64,000 nt of DNA from Physella acuta (Eukaryota; Mollusca; Gastropoda; Physidae). Location: NCBI RefSeq assembly GCF_028476545.1, contig NW_026731638.1:580001-644000 (forward strand), read 5' to 3'. The translations under genes were made by a program, and so were the position numbers. Within the stretch, counting starts at the first letter, position 1; every line of letters begins with the position of its first letter. Below are positions 1 through 26,889 of this stretch, piece by piece. The notes under the pieces were generated by a model, which saw nothing but the letters and a program-made list of their open reading frames with translations, searched no databases and was not told the DNA's origin.

Positions 1-13009
<13,009 letters not shown>

Positions 13010-13526
13010 GTGGAAGGGTCTTGCCACTCGACGTAAAATCCTAACACAAAAATACAACGGATAAATCGTATATATTAAAACATGTTTGCTAGGTTTTCTT
13101 TAGCACATTTGTCATTCAAAGGGCACATCGAAATTAAAATTGGTATTATTAAAGAATAGTCTGTAGTTGGTTGATTAAACTTTAAAAAGTTAAATGTTAC
13201 AAAAAATAATTATTACCAGTAAAGTTTGGTTTATGTATACTAAAAATGCCAAAGTAAAAGTACCTAGAAAGTGTTTATAAAAATTAAACGCAACAATTAT
13301 TTGAGATATATCTTAAATAGAAAAACACTTTTTAAACAAAAAAAAAACAACATGTAATTCTTTTTTTTAAAGATATAACAATTAAAAAAAATATAACATA
13401 TTGGATTACTATTACTCGTAATTAAATGCGTTGCAATAAAATATTATAAAACTTACAATTGACTAAAAACATTCATATAATAAATAACATAATTAAAATC
13501 GAATTATTCCGTGCATAACCACTTAC

Positions 13527-13760
13527 CAATTATTAACTTGTCTAACACGTAGACTGGGTAACTATGACACTCCCAATCAGGTATGTGTGATTTCAGTAGC
13601 TTGCCTTGCTTCTATACGTTTAATCGTTAGACGTCAATAACGCTATTTGTATGATCTTAACATATAGCATTACAAGTTCACCCAACCGTTTACGTGCCCG
13701 AATTCCTTACTAGCGTGTATGGTGGTAGATATACGTGCCTATATTTATGTACTTGGTTAT
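13527..13760 (-). promoter_or_regulatory. candidate non-coding first exon and promoter of R1
   Basis: About 520 bp upstream of the R1 start codon is a block conserved with the one upstream of R3 (23760-23960). On the minus strand it ends in a strong splice donor, AATTG/GTAAGTGGTTATGCA, at 13527. The conserved body includes a TTGACGTC (CRE-like) site and the stretch around AAATAGCGTTATTGACGTC. I infer a 5' untranslated exon that splices to the leader exon. Transcription start is not determinable by eye. Confidence 0.4.
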
Positions 13761-14074
13761 GTTTAGATGTTGTCGTGTTTATACAATAGGTCGTATGGGT
13801 GTGTAAGTGTAAAATATAGAAATGCGTGAAATAGCAAGAAAATAAAACTCTATTAATTTCCCACCCTTTTTATCAGGTGACATTGATCTATGTAAGTTAA
13901 AGGGGAATAACCGCCTTCATGTTGTTCCTAGTCTAACCTGGTTCTGCTACACGTCTGGTAAAGACTACACTAGTCTTTTGCCTCAGCATGAAAAAAAAAA
14001 AACAACAATCTAGTGCAGCGTGTAGAGTCGTCGTGAATTATGTAAAAATGTGTTTCCTACCCATACACGAACAC

Positions 14075-14086
14075 ACACACACACAC

Positions 14087-14147
<61 letters not shown>

Positions 14148-14182
14148 TATATACATATATATATATATACATATATATATAC

Positions 14183-14251
<69 letters not shown>
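14075..14251. repeat. CA/TA microsatellite
   Basis: CA run then TA run with periodic ACATATATATATAC. Confidence 0.95.
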
Positions 14252-14253
<2 letters not shown>

Positions 14254-14689
14254 CCTATTTATATATTGTAGTGAACAAGTGAAGAGGGATGAATGGGGGT
14301 GAATGTTGTTGTTACTTGGTACCCTATCCCGCGCGTCCTTATTTAGTTCTCGTGCGGGAGTTGTAGTAGTCCAATTTGTACCAGTTTATGAAAGGGTATA
14401 TAAGGTGTATGAAAACGTGTGTGATTGCCTCAGTTTTGTCCAGATCTCCAAGGTTAGTATAGGTTGGGTCTATACTAGTTTTTAGCCACTGTATCATAGT
14501 TTTACTATCTAGTGTATTTTGTGTTTAGAATAGACTGTGTTAGGTGTGTATAGTGTAGATACTATTAAATTCTGTTAGTTTCAACGAGCCTTTGTTTCAT
14601 TCAAGCTTGTTTTGTAACCCGTTTGTGGTTGTTTGTCTTGTATGTTGCGCTACGCATCGGATCACCGAAAGGCGTGTACGTGTGTTCAC

Positions 14690-14772
<83 letters not shown>
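14690..14772. repeat. CA/TA microsatellite
   Basis: CA run followed by TA run; counterpart near 25145-25436. Confidence 0.95.
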
Positions 14773-14775
<3 letters not shown>

Positions 14776-15339
14776 GTACATATATGTACAGATGCAGATA
14801 CAAAGATAAACAGACACAGATACAATTATACTCATCTTCCGATTTATGATAAGCCAATAACTTGAGCACTGTTTATGTTAGGCTGACGCAAGTTCATATA
14901 TCAGTAATACATTGTATGTACATGTTACAGTCAAAATTTTAACGATTTCCGGTAAACGTACATAGTATTTTACTCTATTTACGTAGCAAAACTATAGCGT
15001 ATGCACTGTTTGATGTAGTTATATTAAGTTTCGTATACAGCTACAAGATCTTATACTTAGATTACAAAATGTCAATGTGAATACTTCAATGTAATGCAAT
15101 AGTAAATTACTTTTCCATAATCAACCGCAACCCCTTATTTTAAATAACATTATTAGAAATAATTTCCAACTCCATTCCACTCCACACACCCACAGCCTTA
15201 CAAACAACGTTAAGTACAACATTACATTTGTCTTGTATTAACATTGTGTAAACACAAAAACTCATGTTATGTCAACGTTTTTATTCAAATGAGGGCATAC
15301 GGATTAAAGTAAAACTCAACACATACATATTTAGTGTTA

Positions 15340-15730
15340 AATACATTATACAATAACATAGAACCGCTCCATTAAACATTTGAATTATTTTATTAAATTA
15401 TACGATAACGTAGACCCGTTCCCTTAAACATTCCAACATTTTATTAAATTATTTGATAACATAGATAACTTACCTTCTTACCTTAATTAAACATTCCAAC
15501 ACTTTATTAAAGTATCGATAACATAGACCCATTCCATTAAATATTCCAACACTTTATAAATTATACAGTAATATAGATAAGTTTCATTAAACATTCCAAC
15601 ATTTTATTAAATTATACGATAAGATACATTGATCAGTTACATCAAACATTCCAACATTTTATTAAATTATTTGTTAACAAAGATAACTTAATTTATATTA
15701 AATTATACGATAACATAGAACAATTACCTT
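15340..15730. repeat. 50-60 bp tandem units
   Basis: About seven imperfect units with CATTCCAACATTTTATTAAA and TTATACGATAACATAGA. Confidence 0.75.
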
Positions 15731-16428
15731 AAGCGTATTACCCTACAGTTATATTTAAAACGTAATTGTAATCTCACTGTTCTGTATACTATCTCATTTG
15801 CGACTAAATCATTGAGATGAGGTACGTTGGGGGAAAGAGAAGATCAGGTAATAGCCCAATCGTGCAATGTGTGGTACTGATGGGTTGTATAGATACAGTA
15901 AGGGACGTGAGACATAGTGTTATGGTCAAAGTTGATAAAACCGTCTCTGTGATTCGTTGGCTGATGAGACTATTTGGAGAATACTATTTGGAGTGTAGAC
16001 TATACAGTTCTATAGGGCGGAGGGTGAGACTATTTGGAGAATACTATTCGGAGTGTGAGGCTTTACAGTTGTATCGGGTAAAGGGTGAGTTCATTGGATA
16101 AATGTGGTGGTCCGGATAGACATACATATAGTATGTGTATGAGTGTTTGTTTTCACAATAGCTTAAAGAACACTTTTGTAATAAAATCGTGGGTCCAGTT
16201 TTTTTAATAGTGTTCTATAATTACAATTATATAATTCTATAATAAATACCTCATTACATAACATGTAATCTGGTGTGAATTATCTGCTACAACAGTTTTG
16301 TGTTTACATGGTTCTAGAGCTATTCTGTCGGTACAGTTGATTTAACAGTTAGGACACACATGTGGAGCAGCGTTTGTATGTGTTGTTGTTAGATCTTGCT
16401 GGGCGTGGTACTGTGACGTTGTTTGACG

Positions 16429-18352
<1,924 letters not shown>

Positions 18353-18904
18353 AGATTAAGGTGGTGAACTGCTAAAAGATTAAATTAATGTCTATTAACA
18401 TCATTGGTCGTGTGGAGATGATGAATAGAACAAAACAGTCGCTGCTTTTCCGTTTCGTATACTTGAAGTGTGCTCTTGGTAAATTGATTTAATCTTAATT
18501 TAACAATTTAATTAACATAAGTCAAATTTACATTGATGTGAATGTGAATGTATGATTATTTATTTATAAACAAATTTAGAAAATTTCTTTATAGTGTGTT
18601 TTATATCTAGAAAATTAAATCATTGTATACTAACAACAATTATAATTTACTAAGTATATGATATATTTCTTCAATTCTTTCTCTTTAATCTTTTAAGTAA
18701 ATATATAACCACAGCGGTTCCAGTGGCAATTGTGTGCTTACTTAACCTATAAAACCGTAGTTAAGTACAGCCAACCGTGACAGCGTTTACAAGACATACG
18801 TGGAGATCAAGTTCGGTACGTTCTATTGTACTTCCTTGTTGATGTGTTGTTTCTGTGTGTGTTGTGTTTTGTTAATCAGAAAATATTTTATACTTAAAAG
18901 AGTA

Positions 18905-19375
18905 ACAAATAAAGCGGGTGCGATCTCCCCTAAACTTTCTCAAACATTCTTGTATAATGCATTTTTTTTGAGAAATCGGAAATAGCGTAAATTACAACTT
19001 CGTGAACGATAATTACTCATTTCATTTATCTATCTCAAACAGTACTAAAGTTATAGGCTTTAAAAAAATAAATGTAGAATAAGTTCATTTTCTGGTTATC
19101 GGAACTCGCTTAAAGTTGATTCAGAACTACAAATTTGATATAATTCTTATAGATGAAATGTCATCAACCTAGCTGTAATGGTACTCAAGTTATCGTGTTA
19201 CAGACATACACACAGACACACAGACACTAAAATACGGACAAAATTGCAATACTATGTTCTTCCGAATGAGGGAGGTTTTAAAACATCGAGTTTTGTGAAA
19301 ATCTCGATTTCGATTTTTTGCACGATTACAATACTTCCTCTATACTTCGTTTACGAGAAAGTAAAACATGAGGAA
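18905..19375 (-). mobile_element. inverted CTTTCTCG repeat copy
   Basis: Carries GATCTCCCCTAAACTTTCTC at the left and TATACTTCGTTTACGAGAAA at the right, the family ends in reverse. A counterpart at 29890-30215 upstream of R4 shows the insertion predates the R1/R2 to R3/R4 duplication. Confidence 0.7.
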
Positions 19376-20062
19376 AAAATGTGTTCTTGTTTATAGAATC
19401 AAACTGTGTTTTTAATCAAGAAATATAACACATCAAGACAAGTCGTCAATGATTTAAATATGAGATATAAAAGACTCCCTTGCGTCTTCTACACTATATT
19501 TGATTCGGATTTTAAAAGCTGTGTAAACAATTTTAATGTAGACAATTGAAGCCTGGCATATTATGATCTCAATTCTAAACAGACAAATATTTTTCACATA
19601 ATCGATGTTTAGGTTATTATTTTTTTTTACTTTCTTTATTAAGTATAATCACGTCTCTTTGTGACTAGCCCGTTTTTTTTTAAATTGAGTAACACTCAGT
19701 TCTTATGTGTGTATTTTTGTTTCGTTTTTATCTCGTTTTTATTTTCTAATTGTTGTTGATAAATGTGTGAATGATAAATCAAGCATTGTGAAAGTAAACT
19801 ACACTAAAATACAAAAAAATAAAACCTGATAGAAAAATACAGTCTTTTCTACCGACTACACATAGTAATAAAAAGTAACTAAGGGTCGATTGCTAAAAAT
19901 ACAATATTGAAAATTAAGTTTTAAATTGAGCTCATAATGTTATTTTTATTGAACAACTTTTAAAACTCTGATAAAATCTAGCTTGCCGTATGAATATAAA
20001 CTAGACACCAAATAAAACTTAATTTTAAAACTGTCTTTTATTTTAACATGAAGATGACTTAC

Positions 20063-20270
20063 CTGTATCTATCCCGACTCTCTGAACTACACAACTTTCC
20101 GCAAGATTTGCTGTTATGATCTTGCAAGTAAAGAGTAGCACACAATAACTGTGTTTTGCTTTAACATTGAGATGACTTACGTGTATCTATCCCGACTACC
20201 CCGTCTCTCTGAACTAAACAGCTTTCCGCAAGCTTTGCTGTTACGATATTGTAGGTAGAGACGGAGTGAT
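20063..20270 (-). other. non-coding first exon of R2, two tandem copies
   Basis: Two related copies, each reading on the minus strand ...CTTGCGGAAAGC, AGTTCAGAGAG, CGGGATAGATACA and then a splice donor followed by GTAAGTCATCT. Donors lie at 20063 and 20181. The same block stands upstream of R4 in three copies, and R6 has a counterpart that shares the donor and intron start (CAC/GTAAGTCATCTTCATG). There is no convincing reading frame, so I infer a 5' untranslated exon joined to the leader exon 1.7 kb downstream. Confidence 0.5.
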
Positions 20271-20271
20271 G

Positions 20272-20325
20272 CGTTTCTATTCTATAATTAAACTATACAA
20301 ACTTGTGTGACGGTCACGGGTTGAT
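20272..20325 (-). promoter_or_regulatory. core promoter of R2
   Basis: On the minus strand: CCCGTGACCGTCACACAAG, then TTTAATTATAGAATAGAAACG. The same order (ACCGTSA block, about 20 bases, TATA-like TTTAWTTATAG, then ACG) occurs upstream of R4 and R6 and in altered form upstream of R5. Position just upstream of the putative first exon fits a TATA promoter. Confidence 0.5.
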
Positions 20326-20680
20326 GAATATAGCGGGGTCGTGTGTAGTGATGTAATGATCGTTTGTGGAGGTGTAAGGGTAGATTGTAGTGACGTAAGG
20401 ATTATGTGTAGTGATGTAATGATCGTTTGTAGAGAGGTAATGGTAGATTGTAGTGATGTAAGGGTAGTGTGTAGTTATGTAAGGAGAGCTTTATAGCTAT
20501 GAAAGTTTAAGGAGCAAATGCAGTTATGCGAAGATAATTTGTAGCTATGTTAGAGTCGTTTGTAGTTATGTAAATGCCATTGTAGTTAAGTAAGGATCAT
20601 GCGTAGTAATTTAAAAGTCGTCTGAACTATTTTAATAAATTATTCTATTTTGGTTATGTAAGTGTAGCATTAGCTTTTTA
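20326..20680. repeat. degenerate 20-bp repeats upstream of the R2 promoter
   Basis: About fifteen imperfect copies of GTAGTGATGTAAGGGTCGTTT, read on the plus strand, lie immediately upstream of the R2 core promoter. An equivalent array is upstream of R4 (31320-31640). On the gene strand the core is TTACATCACTACA. Could be a passive minisatellite or a cluster of binding sites. Confidence 0.6.
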
Positions 20681-21274
20681 TGGGTAATTTGTATTGTAAC
20701 GAAGTTTTTATGACCGTTTTCATTGAATTTTTTTATCATTGAACAACGTGATTCTCTTATATTAAGTTTGTATATTAAGCAAATATATACAAATTATTTT
20801 ATAAGTATTTTCCATCATCATACACAATGCATCTCAATAACTTGAATATTTTTAAAACAATTTTATTATTTTTTTCTTATATTATCTTACACACAAATCT
20901 CAGTATTTAGCAAATCTGGCTTTCCGTAAGTTATTGTATTATGAAATTCAAGAGTACGTTGGTGCTGCTCTTTGGTCGGCACGGGTTGCATGCTATTTAA
21001 TCAAACATTTGGAGGACGATCGTTTGCTGACGACGTGTTGTGGTATGTAGTGGTGTAGGTTGATGTGGTACCATAACATGGAGGGATGTCGGTTAATGAC
21101 GTGCTGTGGTATGGAGGTGGGTTGGTGGGATAGAGGCTTGTGTAGGACGGTGGATCCAGGCTTGATGGGGTTAGTTCCATTTTCGGATGTACCTGGTGCA
21201 GGGTTGACGTTTGCTCAATAGTAAAAACAGAGGCGTTTAGCTGTGACGTATTGTGGCCTTGAGCGACCTGGCGG

Positions 21275-21508
21275 TGTGAGGTTGTGTGACGTGTAGTGGC
21301 ATTGCGGTGTGACGTTGTGTGACGTGGAGTGGCATTGCGGTGTGACGTTGTGTGACGTGGAGTGGCATTGCGGTGTGACGTTGTGTGACGTGGAGTGGCA
21401 TTGCGGTGTGACGTTGTGTGGCGTGGAGTGGCATTGCGGTGTGACGTTGTGTGACGTGGAGTGGCATTGCGGTGTGACGTTGTGTGGCGTGGAGTGGCAT
21501 TGCGATGT
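21275..21508 (-). repeat. 33-bp coding minisatellite in the R3 tail
   Basis: Seven tandem 33-bp units encode the 11-residue unit HRNATPRHTTS on the minus strand; the last reads HRNATTRHTTS. The DNA core TGACGTTGTGTGACGTG is shared with the 33-bp repeats next to R5 and R6, so the module predates the split of these paralogs. Confidence 0.85.
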
Positions 21509-21949
21509 GCCGAATACCGTAGAGAAATATCTTGACGTTGGCTTACGTTTTGTAATGACGTTGTGTGACGTGGAGTGACGTCAGATGGAATGACTCTTAA
21601 ATCGGACGGTTGGTCCAGATGACTTTGGCTCAAATCACTTGTCTGTTGCGAGTTTCGTTGTACAGCTGAAAGAGTATTGTTTTCTCCTATGTCTACAGTC
21701 TCTGTACATCTATTTACTTGGCGGTTCCGTTGTTGTTTTTTATAACAGTAACATCTGACACACATAAACACAAACATTCACAAAACCGCGGTTCCAGAAA
21801 TAACAGAGGGGATTATTTTATGGTAAACTGGAATGTTTATCACGAAACCATTTTGTTCTGTTGGTTTCCGTGTCGTAGGCGCCGCTGAAAAAAAGACGTA
21901 TTATTTTAATTCAAATTCATAAATATTCTGTTTAGTTCACTTAATCCAG

Positions 21950-22310
21950 TGTCGTCGCTAGAGGTATATCTAGGGTTGGGTGGGTGGGGCATCCACCCCT
22001 GTCGTCAAAACGTTTGAGCAAAATTTTATGCCACGTTACTGAATTATTTATAACACAGCTATTGTTTGTTACCTTACAAAATAAAGACTGATACTATCGA
22101 CTTTTCGACCCAAGGTCTTCGTCAGCACACAACAGTGTGGTTAAGGACTACACACGCAAAAAGACTGTGACATTATTTTCCATTCCCTCATACAGGCTTT
22201 CATAAAGAAAGAAACGAGGACACTATCAAAATTTTAATATGGTATGGTGGGGGGGGGGGGGGTCACTTAAAATTTTCCCGGGCCTTTTGGACATAGCCAG
22301 GCCAACCCTG
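21950..22310. repeat. unclassified dispersed sequence in the R3 intron
   Basis: Non-coding stretch with CAGTGTCGTCGCTAGAG at the left and a poly-G run at 22250-22262. The left end resembles a hAT-type MITE terminus, but no matching right end or target duplication was found. Confidence 0.25.
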
Positions 22311-23072
22311 CATTATACATATGTTCTATTTATACGTATTAAACATGCATTTGATGCAGTAAACAATAATTGGTAGTAAGAAAAAATAGCTTTTTTTTAC
22401 CCATAAATTGACATTTCTATTTCATTCTACAAACAAGTTACGAAACAGTAAAACAAATAATGTATACTACTGCAAACACAATATAGAGATAATGACATAA
22501 AATGGAAACATTAAATAAATGGACACAATTAATTTAGGGCCATCTTACAAAGAAAAAGCATTTTACCTAGAACTACAAATTCACAGTAATGGATCATAAG
22601 TCTCTCATCAATTAAACATGTTAGGTTTAATATATCTGAGTTGAAACGCTTTACTTTCATGGAGAAGAACACGTAAATCCCTCCGCTCCATGTTAGGGAA
22701 TCTCTCCACCATATACAAGAGGCTTCGAAGTTGTTGTCTAAATAGAATTGTAATATAACCTAATAAACACATGCTAGTTCTTGCAGTTTAATCACATTTT
22801 TTATGCAATAGATCTTTATGTTAAACCAATTAGGTTTTAAAGCCGACTAACAATAAAATGACAAGGCATCTAGGGTTACATTGTCCATCTGACAATATAT
22901 TTTGACACCTCTATAGCTGTTTTACATTCGAATGGGTCACCCACTGTCACAGTGTAATTCATTCCATCACACAACTGTACTGTTTAAGATAAATATTGTA
23001 AGAAAAAGACATGAGATTAAATTGGATATTTCGAGATGTATCATACAAGCAGCGATTTCAACACATATTATC

Positions 23073-23076
<4 letters not shown>

Positions 23077-23163
<87 letters not shown>
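23077..23163. repeat. TA microsatellite in R3 intron 1
   Basis: Uninterrupted TA run. Confidence 0.95.
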
Positions 23164-23165
<2 letters not shown>

Positions 23166-23759
23166 CGGCTGGCTTAAGCAATGCACTTGTGTTAAAATTA
23201 AATCATGGAATGTTAAAAGTTAAAATACCTAAGCAGCTTACGATACTAAGAAAGAAAACCTTGAGCTCCATGTATAACGGTCTTGTCACACCACGTAAAA
23301 TGCTAAAAGAAAACGGATAAATGCTGCATTTTAAAACATACTTGTTTGGTTCCCTATGGTAAATTTGTTATTTGAAGGGTTCATCGAAATTACTATTTGT
23401 ATTGTTACAGAATAATTAGTAGTTGGTTAATTAAACTTTATAAAGCTTTCGATATATATTAGAAATAAATACATATGCAAAGCCTACACAAAGGCCTCTA
23501 AAGAACTGTTTATTAAATTAAACACACAAAATATTTAAAGTATATTTTAAATAGAGAAATCACAATTTCAATCAAAAACGCATGTAATTCTTCATTTTTT
23601 TAGGGAATAAAAGTTTAAAATATCACATACTGAATTATTATTGTTCGTCATCACTTGCGTTGTAATAAATTGTTAAAGCTTACAATTGAATAAAATAGTC
23701 ATAAATTATTAAAAACACGAAAATTTAATTATTTAAAACTTCCGTGCATAACCACTTAC

Positions 23760-23960
23760 GAATTATTAACTTGTCTAACACATAAACTGGGTAACTTGAC
23801 ACTCCCAACCAGGTATGTGTGATTTCAGTAGCTTGTCTTGCTTCTATACGTTTAATCGTAAGACGTCAATAACGCTATTTTTATCACCTTGACATATAGC
23901 ATTACAAGTTCACCCAACCGTTAATGCTATTTAAGTGCCCGAATTCCTAACTAGCTTGTA
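23760..23960 (-). promoter_or_regulatory. candidate non-coding first exon and promoter of R3
   Basis: Counterpart of the R1 block: on the minus strand it ends AATAATTC/GTAAGTGGTTATGCA with the donor at 23760, about 490 bp upstream of the R3 leader exon. Conserved body with a TTGACGTC site. A second conserved stretch, 25520-25600, ends in GGAAG/GTGAGTATAATT; the corresponding R1 stretch (14835-14920) has AT in place of the GT. Confidence 0.4.
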
Positions 23961-25144
23961 TCTAACTAGCTAGATCTGCTCATCCACAGTAGAAGAACTT
24001 GAACAGCTAATCCATATAGAAAAAACTTGAACAGCTAAATCCAAACAGTAGAAAAGAAACATTAAGACTTGATCGGCTAAATCCAAACAGAAGAAACACA
24101 CAGACGATATTTACTCGACATTGATGAGACAATATCGAAATAAGGTGATAAAAATTATCACGTTGATGACTTGACTTGAACAAAACGTCTGACTTGACTA
24201 CAGCAACCCTTCTGACTTGAGTGTAGATAGATGACTTTCAAGAACTTGACGTACTTGGTAAACAGTGGAAGACCACAGACTGTAATATCTCCATTTCTGA
24301 CATATGTAGCACCAATTCTTCAACCACTTGTGACATCATAAGTAACAGTAATACAATGTAGCAACATCACTTTATTGCCTCCACTTCTGACACCATATGT
24401 AACAACATGTATTCTTTGTTGTTGTGGGTTAGCTTTCATACAGGAACCCGAGCAACAGTGGCAACTTGAAATGACAACTTTATTTACACTATGTACAGAT
24501 AAATCCGTGGTACATCCATATTTGAAGATCAACTGATATAGGTACAAATAATAATCACGACTCCAAGTCATGGAGACATCTTACATTTACTGTCATCGTT
24601 CCAGTCCCAAGTCCTAGCACACAACACCCGTTCACCTTTCGCTCTCTCTTTTATTCACCACTTTCCCTCCCCTTACGTCAATGAGCGATCTCAACCAAAA
24701 GCATGGATAAACACATGAGGATCGCTCAGACAGTCCTTCCGCTAGCCAGGTACTCTTCATTCATGCAAAACACAATATAATAAAGATACATAATAATACA
24801 GTCTGTGACAGTGGTGCATATACGTGCCTATATATATGTATTTGGTTATGTTTAGATATGCTATCAGTGTGTTTATACAATAGGTCGTATGGGTGTGTAA
24901 GTTTAAAAGATAGAAATGCGTGAAATAGCAAGAAAAGAAAACTATTGTTTTCGCACACTTTAGATCAGGTGACATGAATCGATGTAAGGTTAAAGGGGAA
25001 TAACCGCCTCCATGTTGTTCCTGGTCTAACCTGGTTTTGTAACAGGTCTGATAAAGACTACACTAGTCTATTCAGTCAGCATGAAAACAAAAAACAATCG
25101 AGTGCAACATGTAGAGTTGTCGTGGATTATGAAAAAATGTGTTT

Positions 25145-25436
<292 letters not shown>

Positions 25437-25974
25437 CCGATACAGATACAGATGCTGACTCAGACACAGACGCAGATACACAGATACACAGACCATATAC
25501 AATTATACTCACCTTCCGATTTATGATAAGCCAATAACTTGAGCACTGTTTATCTTAGGCGGACGCAAGTTCACATATCAGTAATACATTGTGTGTACAT
25601 GCTATATAGTTTGAAGGATTTCCGGTAAAGGTATATTGTATTTTGTATTTTGCTCTATTTCCGTGTGAAGACCAGAACGTAATAATTTCCAACTTAATTT
25701 CCTTCCTCACTCATACAGCCAGACTTAAAACGACACAAATACAACATTACGTATGTCTGGTATTAGCATTGTGTTAACACAAAACGCATGTTGTACCACT
25801 AATTTTATTTAAATTAGGACATACGGATTTAAGTAAAACTCACCATATACACTTTTAGTATTAAATACATATTACGATAACATAGAGCAGTTACATTAAA
25901 CATTCCAACATTTTATTAAATTATACGATAACATACATAAGTTGCCTTAAACATTCAAACATTTTATTAAACGA

Positions 25975-26335
25975 GCCGGCCCGCGGCATAACATACGCCG
26001 CTATTTAGTTGTTGTTTTTTCTACTTTTCAGTTATTCATAATTTGTGAATTCGACAGTACCAACGCTGCCACTGAAAATATTTCTTTATAAAACTAAAAG
26101 TAGCTCGTTAAGGACCAAAATCCCCCCCCCCCCCTCGTTCCTTTCACCCCCCCCCCTCCCCCCCCCCCCCCCTCCGTTAAAAATCGTTGGCTCTGCTTGT
26201 AAACATTTAGAGTGAACACAGCTCACTAAAACCATGTAGGGGTGGGGAGGTAGGAAGCGCGTTTACAGCTTGTTTTCTAGGCGCGTTTGCAGCTTGTTTT
26301 CTAGCGGCTCCCAGAAGAGAATTATATATATAGAT
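25975..26335. mobile_element. insertion in the R3-R4 intergenic region
   Basis: Sequence from CGAGCCGGCCCGCGGC to GGCTCCCAGAAGAG and a short TA run interrupts the 50-60 bp repeats that are continuous in the R1-R2 counterpart (15.6-15.75 kb). It is GC- and C-run-rich, unlike its flanks, and contains a duplicated GCGTTTRCAGCTTGTTTTCT. Class not recognised. Confidence 0.5.
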
Positions 26336-26777
26336 TATATGATAACATAGACCAGCTACCTTAAGCGTATTACCCCACATTTATATTGAAAACGAAATTG
26401 TAATCTCACTGTTCTGGATACCATCTCATTCGCTACTAAATCATGGAGATGAGGTACTTTGTCCCCATGGTTAATGTTGGGGGAAAGGGAAGATCAGGTA
26501 ATAGACCGATCATGCAATTTGTGGTTCTGATGGAATGTATATATATACAGAATGAGAAGTGAGACATAGTGTTATAATCAAAGTTGATGAAACCGTCTGA
26601 TGAGGCTATGTGGAGAATACTATTCGGAGCATGAGGCTTTATAGTTCTAATTGTTGGAGTGTAAGTTCATAGGATGCAGGTGCTAGTCCGAGTAGACGTA
26701 CAGATAGCATGCGTATGGCATTTTGTTGTTGTCATAATAGCTTAAACACATTATTTGTAATGAAATCGTGTGTCCTG

Positions 26778-26783
26778 TTTATT
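26778..26783 (-). terminator. polyadenylation signal candidate for R4
   Basis: AATAAA on the minus strand about 110 bases past the R4 stop codon. Confidence 0.4.
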
Positions 26784-26889
26784 TTATATTTTTCTATAAT
26801 TATTTTCATCTTCCAGCTACCTCATTACATAACATGTAGTGTTGTGTGAATCTCTGACACAGCAGTTTTGTGTTTATATGATTGTTTGA

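Larger units (their letters stand above)
13761..16428. other. R1-R2 intergenic region
   Basis: No gene recognised. Holds a CA/TA microsatellite pair (14075-14251, 14690-14772), then about seven imperfect 50-60 bp tandem units at 15340-15730 (core CATTCCAACATTTTATTAAA), then the R2 3' flank. The whole stretch aligns by eye with 23960-26889 between R3 and R4, apart from differences in repeat number and an insertion at about 25975-26335. Confidence 0.6.
21001..23271 (-). pseudogene. R3: Ig-like membrane receptor gene, probably broken
   Basis: Minus-strand exons: leader 23229-23271 (MELKVFFLSIVSCL, close to R1), Ig part 1 from 22979 downward, Ig part 2 22567-22737 (FEASC, NLTC), membrane/tail 21001-21884. 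Ig part 1 begins normally (NYTVTVGDPFEC, IVRWTM) but meets TAA at about 22879 and its second half is not recognisable. The membrane segment KIIPSVISGTAVL is followed by TGA (21778-21780) where R1 has TTA, then continues in frame as MFVFMCVRCYCYKK. The tail shares TETVDI with R1, carries seven copies of an 11-residue unit (HRNATPRHTTS), then VFTIEQ and three PPxY motifs (PPSYTSLYP, PPPY, PPCY). If Ig part 1 were skipped, the product would stop inside the membrane segment. Confidence 0.65.

Noticed and set aside
21309-21578. Plus-strand frame of DVEWHCGVTLC repeats
   Set aside because: Antisense shadow of the R3 33-bp repeat.
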